Positions 37,074-46,687 of a stretch of 64,000 nucleotides of DNA are shown here, in pieces. Under the pieces are notes generated by a model, which saw only the letters and a program-made list of their open reading frames with translations, was not told the DNA's origin and did not search any database. The stretch spans positions 1 through 64,000 of the forward strand of contig NZ_JAEKFT010000012.1 of the NCBI RefSeq assembly GCF_018524365.1, in the 5' to 3' direction. How positions within the stretch are numbered: the stretch's first letter is position 1; each line of letters opens with the position of its first letter. The translations under genes were made by a program, and so were the position numbers. Source of the DNA: Denitromonas iodatirespirans. GTDB taxonomy: Bacteria; Pseudomonadota; Gammaproteobacteria; Burkholderiales; Rhodocyclaceae.

Positions 37074-37588
37074 CGGGTTGCCTCCTGTGTTATCACTATA
37101 TGCATGCAGTCTGTCCTCCGCCGGGCCGCAAGCGCCCAACGGTGTAAAGATTGTCGTAGCGCCCCGAACCGGGCACCTTCCCAGATACGACATCGCACCG
37201 TCCATAAGCGTCATTGGCGGAAATGGATAAGACGGAAGCGGTAGAGGAAAGAGTTGCTCGGCGTGTTTGTCCGAGGTTCGACGATCTCCGTCATGGAGCG
37301 TGGATATTTGAACGTCATTGCGACGAAATGCCCATGGATTGCGCCAATCCGCCCAGCGTGCCGTGGTCGATGATCTGGCGGGGCGGAGACGAACGATGGG
37401 GGTGCCGAAGGCTGGCGGCAGATCACCGGCACGGCTGTGGAGACGCCAGCCTGGCCACGCACCAACGGCCGGCAGGCTTTCCGCTCGTTCAGAATGTCCT
37501 GAATCGGCAAGTCGGGCCAGGCCCGCGCACTCGGCGCGGCTATCGGTAACGAGCGCATCGGCGTCGTTGTGCCTGCGATGCCGTGCGC
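37074..37588. promoter_or_regulatory. Intergenic region, no gene supported
   Basis: These 515 bases lie between the BCCT gene and the MFS gene, both on the minus strand. Overlapping open frames occur on both strands without family features. The part next to 37073 should hold the BCCT promoter. It is less GC-rich than the genes. Confidence 0.5.
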
Positions 37589-39211
37589 TCAGCCCTCGTC
37601 CGGCGCGCCGAACCCCCGGATCGGTTCGCCGATGTAGCGCCGCGTTCGGGGCGGCTCGGTGCCGATATGGAAGGACAGCCGGCGGTTGCGCAGGCCGATG
37701 TCGGCGGCGGTGAAGCGGGCCAGGCGGCGCTGATGTTCGATCCAGTTCTCGTCGAGGAAGTACTCGATGTAGCGGCCCTCGAGCGAGGTATCGCGGAACA
37801 GCCCCCAGGACAGCGCCCCCTGGCGCAGGCGCGCGAGCCGCGTCTGCTGCATCACGGCGTTGAAGGCCTGGGCCTGGGCGGGGTCGATCAGGTATTCGAC
37901 GGTCACCATCACCGGCCCTTCGTTGGGGGCGATGTCGATCACCGGCGGCGGGGCGGTGGCGCTCACCGGGGTGGGCGTCAGGTCTTCGTCGACCACACCG
38001 CCGGCGCCGTGATGGCGCGTCAGCAACAGAACCAGCGGGCCGATGACGGCCGCCGCGATGATGCTGGTCGGCACCGAGCTCACATTGGCGACATAGCCCC
38101 ACAGCGCGGCGCCGGCCGCGCTGCCGCCCATCAGCGCCATCTGGTAGATCGACATACCGCGTGCGCGCACCCAGTTGGGCAGGGCCAGCTGGGCGGCCAC
38201 GGTCAGGGAGTTGGCGGTGGCGATCCAGGCCATGCCGGCCACCGCCATGGCCGGCACGGCCAGCCACAGCGTGGGCGAGAGCACCACCGCGACGGCGGCG
38301 ACGGCATGCACGCAGACGCCCCAATAGACCATGGTGTCGCGCCGGATGCGCTGGCGCAGCCGGGTGAGATTCAGCGCCATCGCTACCGCGCCACCGCCCA
38401 TCGCCACCAGCAGCGTGGTGAAGGTGCCGGGGCCGCCGTCGCCGAGGCGGCGCGCGATCAGCGGCAGCAGCGCGGTCAGCGAGACCGATTGCAGGAAGAA
38501 CAGGAAGATGCGCATCAACACCACGCGCATCCGCGGCGACTGCGTCACATGCTGCAGACCGACGCGCATGGCGGCAAAGAAGCGCTCGCCGGGCAGGGCG
38601 CTGACGACCGGTTCGGAGCGCCAGCGCAGGATCAGCATGAAGGCGATGACCGCCAGCACGGCGTTGAGCAGATAGACATAGGCGCTGCCGACGCTGGCCA
38701 GCAGCGCGCCGGCGATGACCGGGCCGATCACCCGCGACATGTTCATGGCGATGCCGTTGAGGGCCAGCGCCGCGGGCAGGTCGGCTCGCGGCACCACGTC
38801 AGGGACGATGGCGGCGAACACCGGCCAACGCATCGCCATGCCGATGCCGTTGGCGAAGGTGAGCACGAGCAGCAGCTGCGCGCTCAGCAGGCCGGTGAAG
38901 GACAGGGCGGCGAGAATGATGGCAATGGCGCCGACCCACACTTGGGTGACGGCGAAGTAGCGCCGCCGGTCGACGATGTCGGCCAGCGCGCCGCTGGGCA
39001 GGCCCAGCACGAACACCGGCAGAGTCGAGGCGGCCTGGACCATGGCGACCATGAAGGCGCTGTCGGTGAGCGAGGTCATCAGCCAGGCGGAGGCGACCTC
39101 GTTCATCCACATGGTGACGTTGGCGGTCAGCCAGGCCAGCCAGAGCATGCGAAAGACTGCGTCGCGCAGCGGGGCGAGGGCGGACGGATTTTCCGTGGGG
39201 GCGCTCGTCAA
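37589..39211 (-). CDS. MFS transporter with C-terminal soluble domain
   Basis: A 540-residue protein. The first 410 residues form a major-facilitator exporter of the enterobactin-exporter-like (MFS_3) type, with helices such as WLAWLTANVTMWMNEVASAW. The last 100 residues (VMVTVEYLIDPAQAQAFN onward) form a soluble domain resembling antibiotic-monooxygenase/Dabb ferredoxin-like domains. The proposed start is TTG at 39211 because GGAGGG lies upstream; a longer frame contains a proline-rich stretch that is unlikely to be coding. Substrate unknown. Confidence 0.8.
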   Translation of the reverse strand: MTSAPTENPSALAPLRDAVFRMLWLAWLTANVTMWMNEVASAWLMTSLTDSAFMVAMVQAASTLPVFVLGLPSGALADIVDRRRYFAVTQVWVGAIAIILAALSFTGLLSAQLLLVLTFANGIGMAMRWPVFAAIVPDVVPRADLPAALALNGIAMNMSRVIGPVIAGALLASVGSAYVYLLNAVLAVIAFMLILRWRSEPVVSALPGERFFAAMRVGLQHVTQSPRMRVVLMRIFLFFLQSVSLTALLPLIARRLGDGGPGTFTTLLVAMGGGAVAMALNLTRLRQRIRRDTMVYWGVCVHAVAAVAVVLSPTLWLAVPAMAVAGMAWIATANSLTVAAQLALPNWVRARGMSIYQMALMGGSAAGAALWGYVANVSSVPTSIIAAAVIGPLVLLLTRHHGAGGVVDEDLTPTPVSATAPPPVIDIAPNEGPVMVTVEYLIDPAQAQAFNAVMQQTRLARLRQGALSWGLFRDTSLEGRYIEYFLDENWIEHQRRLARFTAADIGLRNRRLSFHIGTEPPRTRRYIGEPIRGFGAPDEG

Positions 39212-39345
39212 GATGGATCCCTCCGGGGGCGCCGGCGCAGGGCACGGCGAGCCCCCATGGTACCGCGGCCATGGGGTGGCGCGCGGCGCAGGACCGCCGT
39301 CACCCGCGATGGCGAGGCATCGGGGCGCCGGGCAGGGCCGGCCGC

Positions 39346-41235
39346 TCAGCAGGCATTGGCTGCCGGATAACGGCGCCGGCTCAGCCACATCAGGGCCAGC
39401 ACCGCGGCGATGCCGACGGCCAGTCCGGCCTCGTGCGGATAGATGGCCACCAGCGCCACGCCCAGCCAGGCGGGGATGTCGACGACGCGCCGGCCGGTGA
39501 TCTGTGCGCCGCCGAAGAGGTGCGCGAAGGCGGTGACGAACACCACGCCCGACAGGGCCGCCTCGATGTACTCAACCGCCGAGCCCGGCGTGAGCATGCC
39601 CGGGTAGAGCAGGAACAGGAAGGGGATCACATAGGTGACCGCGCCGAGCGAGACCGCATGGCGGGCGACCTGCGTCCAGCCGACCCCGGCGATGCCGGCG
39701 GCGACGAAGACACCGACGCACACCGGCGGGGTGATCACCGACAGTGTGGCGAAGTAGAACACGAACATGTGGGCGGCCAGCGGGCTGACGCCGACCTTGA
39801 CCAGCGCCGGGGCGAGAGTCGCCGCCACCAGCACGTAGGCGGCGGTGGTCGGGATGCCCATGCCCATGATCATGCAGATCAGCGCGACGATCAGGCCGAC
39901 GGCCAGCACCGAGGCGGTGGCTTCGCCGACGATCATCGACGAGAGCGTCACGCCGATGCCGGTGAGGTTGATCATCGCCACCAGGATCTGGGCGCCGGCC
40001 AGCAGCACGCCGACCACGACCAGGCTGTTGGCGCCGTCGTCGAGCGCCGAGCGCAGCTGCTTCGTGACCGGCTCGCGCGTCTCGTCGTCTCCGCCACGCG
40101 CGGGCCACAGGCGCCCGATGGCCACGCCAATCACGGTGCCGGCGATGCCGAAGAAGGCCGATGTCTGGATCGAATTGCCGTTGGCGATGCCAAGCCCTAA
40201 GCCGACGAAGGCGCAGGCGATCGGCGCCAGCCGGTGCATCTTCAGGATGCTCTCCCAGGCCGGAATCTGGTCGTCGGGCACCTGGCCGAGCCGCTGTTCG
40301 CGGGCGGTGACGTGCACCGTGCCGAAGACGCCGATGTAGAACAGGGCGGCCGGCAGGATGGCGGCGAGCGCGATGGTGACATAGTCGACGCTGATGATCT
40401 CGGCCATGATGAAGGCGGCCGCGCCCATGATCGGCGGCGCCAGCTGGCCGCCGGTCGAGGCCACGGCCTCCACGGCGCCGGCGAGCGCGGCCGGGTAGCC
40501 GAGCCGCTTCATCAGCGGGATGGTGAAGGTGCCGGTGGTGGCGACGTTGCCCACCGCGCTGCCGCTGACCATGCCGAACAGGCCCGAGGCGATGGTGGCG
40601 ATCTTGGCCGCGCCGCCGGTCGAGCGGCCGCTGACGCGCAAGGCGATGTCCATGAACGCCGCGCCGCCACCGGAGTGCAGCAGGAAGCTGCCGAACAGCG
40701 AGAACACCGCGATGATGGTGGCGGCAACGCCGAGCAGCGAGCCCCAGATGCCGATGTCGCCCAACAGCAGCGTCTCGGTCATGAAGTAGATGTCGAAGCC
40801 GCGATGGCCGAGCCGGCCGGGGATGTAGTTGCCCAAGAGGGCGTAGAGCAGGCCGATCAGCACCATCGACGGGAAGATGAGGCCGATCGTGCGCCGCGAC
40901 ATCTCCAGGATGACCAGCACCAGGGAGGCGGCCATGGCGATTTCCAGCAGGCCGGCGGTCGGCAGCGAGTCCATGATCTGGTCGGAGTGTGTCGCGATCC
41001 AGGCGCAGGATCCGACCGCGACGAGGCCGAGCGCCAGGTCGACAACGGCTCCGAGCGGCCGCCATGCCTTGCCCGCGCCCAGCGGATAGCGCAGCAGCGC
41101 GAGCACCACCACCAGGGCGAGAAAGGTCGAGCGCTGCACCAGCGCATCGAGGACGCCGAAGGCCGAGGTGTAGAGCACGAACAGGCTCAGCACCAGGGCA
41201 ACGGCCATGACGGCCTTGTGTCGGAGCGTGTCCAT
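39346..41235 (-). CDS. TRAP transporter fused permease (TAXI type)
   Basis: A 629-residue membrane protein with the DctQ-like part fused to the DctM-like part, as in TAXI-TRAP systems. Signatures: FGMVSGSAVGNVATTGTFTIPLMKRLG, GGQLAPPIMGAAAFIMAE and MGMGIPTTAAYVLVA. It should move an organic acid or similar anion with sodium. It follows the receptor gene by 10 bases, so the two form one operon. Confidence 0.92.
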   Translation of the reverse strand: MDTLRHKAVMAVALVLSLFVLYTSAFGVLDALVQRSTFLALVVVLALLRYPLGAGKAWRPLGAVVDLALGLVAVGSCAWIATHSDQIMDSLPTAGLLEIAMAASLVLVILEMSRRTIGLIFPSMVLIGLLYALLGNYIPGRLGHRGFDIYFMTETLLLGDIGIWGSLLGVAATIIAVFSLFGSFLLHSGGGAAFMDIALRVSGRSTGGAAKIATIASGLFGMVSGSAVGNVATTGTFTIPLMKRLGYPAALAGAVEAVASTGGQLAPPIMGAAAFIMAEIISVDYVTIALAAILPAALFYIGVFGTVHVTAREQRLGQVPDDQIPAWESILKMHRLAPIACAFVGLGLGIANGNSIQTSAFFGIAGTVIGVAIGRLWPARGGDDETREPVTKQLRSALDDGANSLVVVGVLLAGAQILVAMINLTGIGVTLSSMIVGEATASVLAVGLIVALICMIMGMGIPTTAAYVLVAATLAPALVKVGVSPLAAHMFVFYFATLSVITPPVCVGVFVAAGIAGVGWTQVARHAVSLGAVTYVIPFLFLLYPGMLTPGSAVEYIEAALSGVVFVTAFAHLFGGAQITGRRVVDIPAWLGVALVAIYPHEAGLAVGIAAVLALMWLSRRRYPAANAC

Positions 41236-41245
41236 GGCGCGATCC

Positions 41246-42232
41246 TCAGGGGGCGATCAGACGGGCCGGTACCTCGAGACCGCGCTCGCGGAAGTAGCGC
41301 ACCGCACCGGGATGCAGCGGCGACGAGGCGTACTTGAGCGTCATCTGCGCGATGTCGACGCCGGCCACTTCGCCGAAGGCGGCGGCCTGGATGTCCTTGT
41401 CCTCGCACACCGCCTTGACGATCTGGTAGGCGATGTTTTCGTCCAGCTCGGGGGCGGCCGCGGCGCCCACGCCGAAGCCCCAGGTCGAGTAGGCGGGCAG
41501 CTTGGTCTGCGCATCGGCCGGCACGTCGACGATCGACAACTCGGGCATGGTGCTGGTGATCTTGGCCTTCTGGCCGTCGTCCAGGCCCAGCACGCTGATC
41601 GGCGTGAAGGTGGCGATCTCGCGGGTCGAGGCGTCGAGCTTGAGGCCGGCGCCGGACTTCACATAGCCGACCACCCGGTTGTCCTTGACCGCATCGACGA
41701 TCTCGCCGGTGGAGCCGCGCACCACGTCCGGCGTGATGCCGAGCAGGGCGAACACCGCGTCGGTGGTCTTTTCGGTCGCCGAGCCCTTCAGGCCAGTGTT
41801 GAATTTCTTGCCGGCCAGATCGGCGAACGAATTCACGCCCGAATCCTTACGCACCACCGCGTTCTGCGGCGCGATCGAGTAGATCCACAGCAGCCGGCTC
41901 TTGCTCGGCTTGCCGGCAAAGTCGCCGGTGCCGGCGTTGGCATGGTGGATCACGTTGGTGGTGACCAGGCCGAGGTCGACCTGGCGGCGGTCCATGCGGC
42001 GCAGGTTGTCCATGGTGGCGCCGGTTTCGACCACCGAGGTGTCCACGCCCTTGACGCGGCTGTTGACGATCTGCGAGACCGCCACGAAGTAGCCATAGTG
42101 GCTCGACGACGAGGAGGTGGTGCCGATCGCCAGCCGGCTCGACTGGGCGACGGCCGCGCCGTGAAACACGGCGAGCAGGGACGCGCCCAGGATCAGGGCG
42201 GCAGGCTTGAAGCGCGATGGATGGGTTTTCAT
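41246..42232 (-). CDS. TAXI-family TRAP substrate receptor
   Basis: A 328-residue periplasmic protein with a signal peptide (cleavage near AAVAQ). The start of the mature protein (LAIGTTSSSSSHYGYFVAVSQIVN) and IYSIAPQNAVVRKDSGV fit TAXI receptors. It binds the substrate for the permease next to it. GGAGAC precedes the ATG; a longer frame adds 36 residues and spoils the signal peptide. Confidence 0.92.
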   Translation of the reverse strand: MKTHPSRFKPAALILGASLLAVFHGAAVAQSSRLAIGTTSSSSSHYGYFVAVSQIVNSRVKGVDTSVVETGATMDNLRRMDRRQVDLGLVTTNVIHHANAGTGDFAGKPSKSRLLWIYSIAPQNAVVRKDSGVNSFADLAGKKFNTGLKGSATEKTTDAVFALLGITPDVVRGSTGEIVDAVKDNRVVGYVKSGAGLKLDASTREIATFTPISVLGLDDGQKAKITSTMPELSIVDVPADAQTKLPAYSTWGFGVGAAAAPELDENIAYQIVKAVCEDKDIQAAAFGEVAGVDIAQMTLKYASSPLHPGAVRYFRERGLEVPARLIAP

Positions 42233-42252
42233 GGTTGTCTCCTCCGAAGGGA

Positions 42253-42606
42253 TCAGCGCCCGGACACGCATTGGCGAGGCAGGCGGATGGTCATCGCCAG
42301 CAGCAGGTAGGAAAGCCCTTTGCCATGGCGATCGAGGCAAAGGCTGTTGTTCACGCCACCGGCCAGCACGTCGTCGATGACGAAATTGCAGGCGGCGAGA
42401 TTGGGTACCAGGTAGCGCGTGACCGCGGACGGTGCGCGATGGCCGTAGCAGGCCAGCACTTTCGCTTCGGTGAGCTGCTCGGCCAGGTACGGATAGACGG
42501 CCGGGTCGTAGCAGAACACGGCGACGTTGATGCGGTTGCCCTTGTCGCCGGTGCGTGCATGCGCGATCTGATGGAGCGGGACGTCGACGAAGTCTTCAGC
42601 GGTCAT
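42253..42606 (-). CDS. AtuA-like small subunit (ferredoxin-fold domain)
   Basis: A 117-residue protein matching the C-terminal ferredoxin-fold domain that accompanies AtuA/DUF1446 proteins (VPLHQIAHARTGDKGNRINVAVF, then GGVNNSLCLDRHGKGLSYLLL). It starts 2 bases after the large subunit stops, so the two should work together. Confidence 0.85.
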   Translation of the reverse strand: MTAEDFVDVPLHQIAHARTGDKGNRINVAVFCYDPAVYPYLAEQLTEAKVLACYGHRAPSAVTRYLVPNLAACNFVIDDVLAGGVNNSLCLDRHGKGLSYLLLAMTIRLPRQCVSGR

Positions 42607-42608
42607 GA

Positions 42609-43979
42609 TCAGGCTTCCAGCGTCTCGATCTGCGGCGCGAAGGCCTCGCGCGGCACGAAGACCGAGGTCGAGTTCATGAGGGGCGTGACATGGGTGCGCA
42701 CCCCGCCGCCGCCCGCCGGCCCGGCGGTGTAGAGCGCTTCGACTTCCTGCAGGGCACGCTCGACATCGCGGCGCTCGGCGCCCGACACGGCCAGGCGGAC
42801 GCGCACGTCGTCGATCTCGCGCGCGGGGCACTGGTCGAGCCAGCGCCCGTCGGCATCGTTGAACACGCTGGCGACGCCGATCAGGTCGAAGTGGTGTTCG
42901 ACCGCCAAGGCAAGCGCCGACAGGCGCTCGCGCAGGATATCGATGGCGAGCAGGCCGCGTGCGCGGCAGTTGGGGCCGGCGTAGGAGATCTCGCCTTCGC
43001 CCAGCCAACCGCCATCGAAACAGACCGTACCCTTGAGCGTGGCCGGCCGCGGCTTGCCGGCCGCGCCGGTGACCCGGACCCGGTCCGGCCCGACCTGCTC
43101 GACCGTGACGCCGGACAGGTCGAGCGTGACGTCGGGTGTCAGATAGGCGGCCGGATCGTGGATCTCGTAGAGGATCTGCTCCTTGACCGTGCGCTCCGAG
43201 ACCATGCCGCCGGTGCCCGACGGCTTGCCGATGACGAGGGAGCCGTCGGCCGCGATCTCGGCGATCGGGTAGCCCACCGAGGCGAGGTCCGGCACATCCT
43301 TGACTCCGGGGTCGGCGAAATAGCCGCCGGTGACCTGTGCACCGCATTCGAGCAGATGGCCGGCGAGTACGCCCGCCGCAAGCCGGTCCCAGTCGTCCCA
43401 GCGCCAGCCGAAGTGATGCACCAGCGGGCCGAGCGCCAGGGCCGGATCGGCCACGCGGCCGGTCACCACCACGTCCGCACCCGCGGCGAGCGCCTGGGCG
43501 ATGCCTTGCGCGCCGAGATAGACGTTGGCCGACACCAGGCTCGCCGGCGCGATCCGGGCGGGCGGGCTGAACGGCATGGCCAGCAATTCGCCGGCGCTCA
43601 TGCGGCTGAGTAGATCGTCGCCGGTCACGGCCATGACCTTGATCGGGCCGCAATCGAGCGTCGTTGCCAGTTGGAGGATGCGTCGTGCCGCGGCGGCCGG
43701 ATTGGCGGCTCCGAAATTGCCGATGATGGGGATGCGGTGGGCCACGCAGTCGGCCAGCACCGGGGCCAGCAACTCCGCCAGCGTCGTCAGGTAGCCGCCC
43801 TCGACATCCTGACGACGGCGCAGCTGCGCCAGGGCCAGCGTGCGCTCGGCCAGGGTCTCGAAGATCAGGCAGGCGGGTTTGCCTTGCGCGATCAGTTCCC
43901 TGACAACCGGTAGGGCCGCGTCGAGACGGTCACCGGCAAAGCCGGCGCCGCAGCCGATCAGTAGCGGTTCCTTGGGCAA
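42609..43979 (-). CDS. AtuA/DUF1446-family protein
   Basis: A 456-residue protein of the acyclic terpene utilization AtuA family (DUF1446). GCGAGFAGDRLDAA opens the protein; IPIIGNFGAANPAAAA, SANVYLGAQGIAQALAAGADVVVTGRVADPAL and GGYFADPGVKDVPDLA follow. AtuA in Pseudomonas is part of citronellol/geraniol breakdown, but this family is wide and occurs without terpene genes. Here it lies with a TRAP transporter, so the substrate is probably a small carboxylic acid. The gene is divergent from the LysR regulator. Confidence 0.85.
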   Translation of the reverse strand: MPKEPLLIGCGAGFAGDRLDAALPVVRELIAQGKPACLIFETLAERTLALAQLRRRQDVEGGYLTTLAELLAPVLADCVAHRIPIIGNFGAANPAAAARRILQLATTLDCGPIKVMAVTGDDLLSRMSAGELLAMPFSPPARIAPASLVSANVYLGAQGIAQALAAGADVVVTGRVADPALALGPLVHHFGWRWDDWDRLAAGVLAGHLLECGAQVTGGYFADPGVKDVPDLASVGYPIAEIAADGSLVIGKPSGTGGMVSERTVKEQILYEIHDPAAYLTPDVTLDLSGVTVEQVGPDRVRVTGAAGKPRPATLKGTVCFDGGWLGEGEISYAGPNCRARGLLAIDILRERLSALALAVEHHFDLIGVASVFNDADGRWLDQCPAREIDDVRVRLAVSGAERRDVERALQEVEALYTAGPAGGGGVRTHVTPLMNSTSVFVPREAFAPQIETLEA

Positions 43980-44033
43980 GTCCTCACCCCTTCGAAGTGC
44001 GATTGACGCGATGGGGTGATTGAAGCAAAGTCG

Positions 44034-44065
44034 CCTATATAAAACAATTTTAATGATTGCATAGG
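44034..44065. promoter_or_regulatory. Likely LysR-type operator
   Basis: The short divergent gap (93 bases) is AT-rich. CCTAT at 44034-44038 and ATAGG at 44061-44065 form a symmetric dyad around an A/T core, a fitting place for the LysR protein at 44073. Confidence 0.4.
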
Positions 44066-44072
44066 TTTATTT

Positions 44073-44984
44073 ATGGCACGAATAAATCTCGACATGCGCC
44101 AGCTTCAAGCCCTGGTGGCGATCGCGGAGGAGGGCACCTTCTCCGCCGCCGCCAGCCGGATCTGCCTGTCGCAACCGGCGCTCAGCCTGCTGGTGAAGCA
44201 GCTCGAAGAGGTGTTGGCGCTGAAGCTCTTCCACCGCACGACACGCAAGGTCGAGCTGACCCCCGCCGGTCATGAGCTGCTGCAAACGGCGCGGCGGGTG
44301 CTCGGCGAAATCGACGAGGGGCTCAGCCAACTGCACGACTATGCGGATTGCCGTCGCGGCCGAGTCACCGTGGCGGCGCTGCCATCGTTGGCGTCAGGCC
44401 TGTTGGCCGAGGCGGTCGCCAGCTTCCGTCGCGAGTTTCCGAATGTGCGGGTGGTGATCCGGGACGGTGTCGCCGATGCGGTCGTGGCATCGCTCAAAAC
44501 CGGTGAGGCGGATTTCGCGCTGGGCTTCGCGCTCCCCGGTGAAGATGATCTGGTGGCGACAACGCTGCTGATGGACACCTTGGTGGCCGTGGCCAGGAAA
44601 GGCCTGTTCAGGGCGACGCGCAAGGAGCTGGCGTGGGCCGACCTGGCCAAGCACCCCTTGATCGCCATGGCACGCGACACCAGCATTCGCCGCCTCACCG
44701 ATACCGCGTTTGGCCAACTCGGGCTCGATCCGCTGCCGGCGTATGAGGTCTCGTTCATGACCACCGCGTTGGCACTCGTCGAGAACGGCGAAGGCAACGC
44801 CGTCCTGCCGTCGAGCGCTTTGCCCACGGTGATGCCCGAGGCCCTGCAGCGCCTGGCATTGCACACGCCGCGTGTACAGCGTCAGATCTGCATCCTGGAG
44901 CGCAAGGGCCGCCAGCGATCGCCCGCCGCGGCGCAGATGATTGCCCACTTGCTGACGCTCGCGGCGGAGGGCAGAGGCGCATAG
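44073..44984 (+). CDS. LysR-family transcriptional regulator
   Basis: A 303-residue regulator. The winged HTH is at 1-65 (MRQLQALVAIAEEGTFSAAA, SQPALSLLVKQLEE, FHRTTRKVELTPAG) and the effector domain follows. It is divergent from the AtuA gene with a 93-base gap, so it is likely the regulator of the AtuA/TRAP cluster. The inducer is unknown. Confidence 0.92.
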   Translation: MARINLDMRQLQALVAIAEEGTFSAAASRICLSQPALSLLVKQLEEVLALKLFHRTTRKVELTPAGHELLQTARRVLGEIDEGLSQLHDYADCRRGRVTVAALPSLASGLLAEAVASFRREFPNVRVVIRDGVADAVVASLKTGEADFALGFALPGEDDLVATTLLMDTLVAVARKGLFRATRKELAWADLAKHPLIAMARDTSIRRLTDTAFGQLGLDPLPAYEVSFMTTALALVENGEGNAVLPSSALPTVMPEALQRLALHTPRVQRQICILERKGRQRSPAAAQMIAHLLTLAAEGRGA

Positions 44985-45030
44985 TCAGCGCTTGCTCCAG
45001 GCCCAGCATCGACACCAGGGTCGGCAGGGG

Positions 45031-46326
45031 TCAGGCCGAGCGTTTTGCGGCGGTATCACTTCCGGCCGCAGGATCGGTGAGCCGCCGAATCGTCAGGGCG
45101 CAGCGTTCCTCAATCAAGGCATTGATTCGCTCAACCACGGCATTGCCAGAAAAACTGTGTTTCGGGTCTGACTGGAGCGCGCGCGCGGTGCTTGGCAGTG
45201 ACCTCGCCAGTTCCAGGATGCGCCTTTTGGCCTGCGCTTTGGCAAGCCCGACGCTTTCAGCAAACTGTTCCCAGTGCCGTGCCTGGACTTCGCTGAACTT
45301 GTACTTGCTGCCGATCTTCATCGCCATCTTCGGTGCCAGTGTTGGATATACCGCGGTCGATAGCGTGTCGTAGAACGGTGCCAGAACAGAAGTTTTGCCG
45401 GAATACAGCAGCGAGAAATTCTTGGCGTGTGCATCATGATTGCCGAGCAGCGCATTGAAGATCACGTAATCAAGCAGACGCAGGATCTGTGGTGCACTCG
45501 GGCGCGTGGCGCGACGTACCAATTCGAAACACCGCGCCAGATCCGGCCCACCTTCGTTTTGGTATTTCATTTCGGGGACCACGCCAAGCGCCTGGCAGAA
45601 ATCCTCTTGATGAAGGCGTTGCCGCTGCCCCTGAGCATCGATCACGCGGTCGTAGCGCTCAACCAACAGGAACGAGCGATCCAGCACAAGGTGAACGTTC
45701 GATTTTGCCGGCTTGAGCTGCATGGCATCAGCCAGTGCCATGCAAAAGCCTTCGTTGATCACACTGTCTTCAACGGCGTGGATGGCTGGCTTCAAGATGT
45801 GGGAGCTGGGCGTGCCATTGAGGGGAAGCCCAATGCGAACACCATCGAACACCACCGGTAATTTGTCTTGAGCGCCGGCCAATGAAAGGCGCAAGCCGTC
45901 TTTGCCCGCCAGCATGGGGCGGCGTGGTAATTCATCCAGGATGGCAACGACTTCGTCCTCGCTCAGCCATTGAACATCATCGTTGCGGTTAGGCGAAGGG
46001 AATGCCTGCCCGGGCTCGATAAACGTGACAGCCCCAGCGCATTCGCCACCGATGTGATCCAGCAGTGCAAAATCGTTCTGACCAGAAACCTGGAACTGCT
46101 GCGCAATCAGGCGGCGCATCTGCCCCTCTGGCAGCAGACCGGCAAAGAAAGGGCGCGTTTTGCGATCGTCGAACGGCTCCGCTTGCAGGGGCAGCGAGGC
46201 GGACAAGGCGACTGCGTCAGGTTGCGACAGCCAACCGGGGGCATAACCAAAGTTCAGTCGGCCATCCATCAGCGCCAGCGTGCCGACACGATCGGCAAAA
46301 AGCCAGACTTCCAGCTCATGTGCCAT
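45031..46326 (-). CDS. hipA: HipA-family serine/threonine kinase toxin
   Basis: A 431-residue HipA. The N-terminal HipA_N domain spans about 1-110. The kinase part has RLSLAGAQDK (S148 is equivalent to the autophosphorylated Ser150 of E. coli HipA), FLLVERYDR, the catalytic loop NHDAHAKNFS (D298) and FYDTLST with the metal Asp320. In E. coli the kinase phosphorylates GltX and causes persistence. The ATG at 46326 has GGAAGG upstream and overlaps hipB by 11 bases; a longer start at 46347 is possible. All catalytic residues are kept. Confidence 0.92.
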   Translation of the reverse strand: MAHELEVWLFADRVGTLALMDGRLNFGYAPGWLSQPDAVALSASLPLQAEPFDDRKTRPFFAGLLPEGQMRRLIAQQFQVSGQNDFALLDHIGGECAGAVTFIEPGQAFPSPNRNDDVQWLSEDEVVAILDELPRRPMLAGKDGLRLSLAGAQDKLPVVFDGVRIGLPLNGTPSSHILKPAIHAVEDSVINEGFCMALADAMQLKPAKSNVHLVLDRSFLLVERYDRVIDAQGQRQRLHQEDFCQALGVVPEMKYQNEGGPDLARCFELVRRATRPSAPQILRLLDYVIFNALLGNHDAHAKNFSLLYSGKTSVLAPFYDTLSTAVYPTLAPKMAMKIGSKYKFSEVQARHWEQFAESVGLAKAQAKRRILELARSLPSTARALQSDPKHSFSGNAVVERINALIEERCALTIRRLTDPAAGSDTAAKRSA

Positions 46327-46576
46327 GGTTGCCACCTTCACGTCCATCGCCGGCCACGACAGATGGCAAGCCGCTTAACTGGATCTCACCCCCCAGGGCA
46401 TCTATGACGCGCAGCACGTTTTCCAGTCGCAAGGTGGGTTTGCCTGCCTCGAGGTCGACGATGAAGCGCACGCCAACCCCGGCCGCGAGGGCCAACTGAG
46501 GCTGCGTCAATCCGAGCTGCTTGCGTGCGGCACGCAGTGCATCGCCGAGTTGTTGAGGTGATCGAATGGACGCCAT
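46316..46576 (-). CDS. hipB: HipB-family antitoxin and repressor
   Basis: An 86-residue XRE-type HTH protein (LGLTQPQLALAAGVGVRFIVDLEAGKPT). It should neutralise HipA and repress its own operon. The C-terminal tail is short and flexible (VVAGDGREGGNHGT), as in HipB proteins. It starts 12 bases from the first of three identical operators. Confidence 0.92.
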   Translation of the reverse strand: MASIRSPQQLGDALRAARKQLGLTQPQLALAAGVGVRFIVDLEAGKPTLRLENVLRVIDALGGEIQLSGLPSVVAGDGREGGNHGT

Positions 46577-46587
46577 GACTTTCTCTG

Positions 46588-46603
46588 TTTCCCGATCGGG
46601 AAA
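46588..46603. promoter_or_regulatory. hipBA operator O1
   Basis: TTTCCCGATCGGGAAA is a perfect palindrome, 12 bases upstream of the hipB start codon. Centre about 46595.5. Confidence 0.85.
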
Positions 46604-46637
46604 TTATCTACCGCAATCGGGCTGTGCGCAATCAATA

Positions 46638-46652
46638 TTTCCCGATCGGGAA
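46638..46652. promoter_or_regulatory. hipBA operator O2
   Basis: TTTCCCGATCGGGAA repeats O1 with its centre exactly 50 bases further from hipB. Confidence 0.85.
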
Positions 46653-46687
46653 TGTTGCGTGTGATTGGGTCATGGATTGGCTACATG

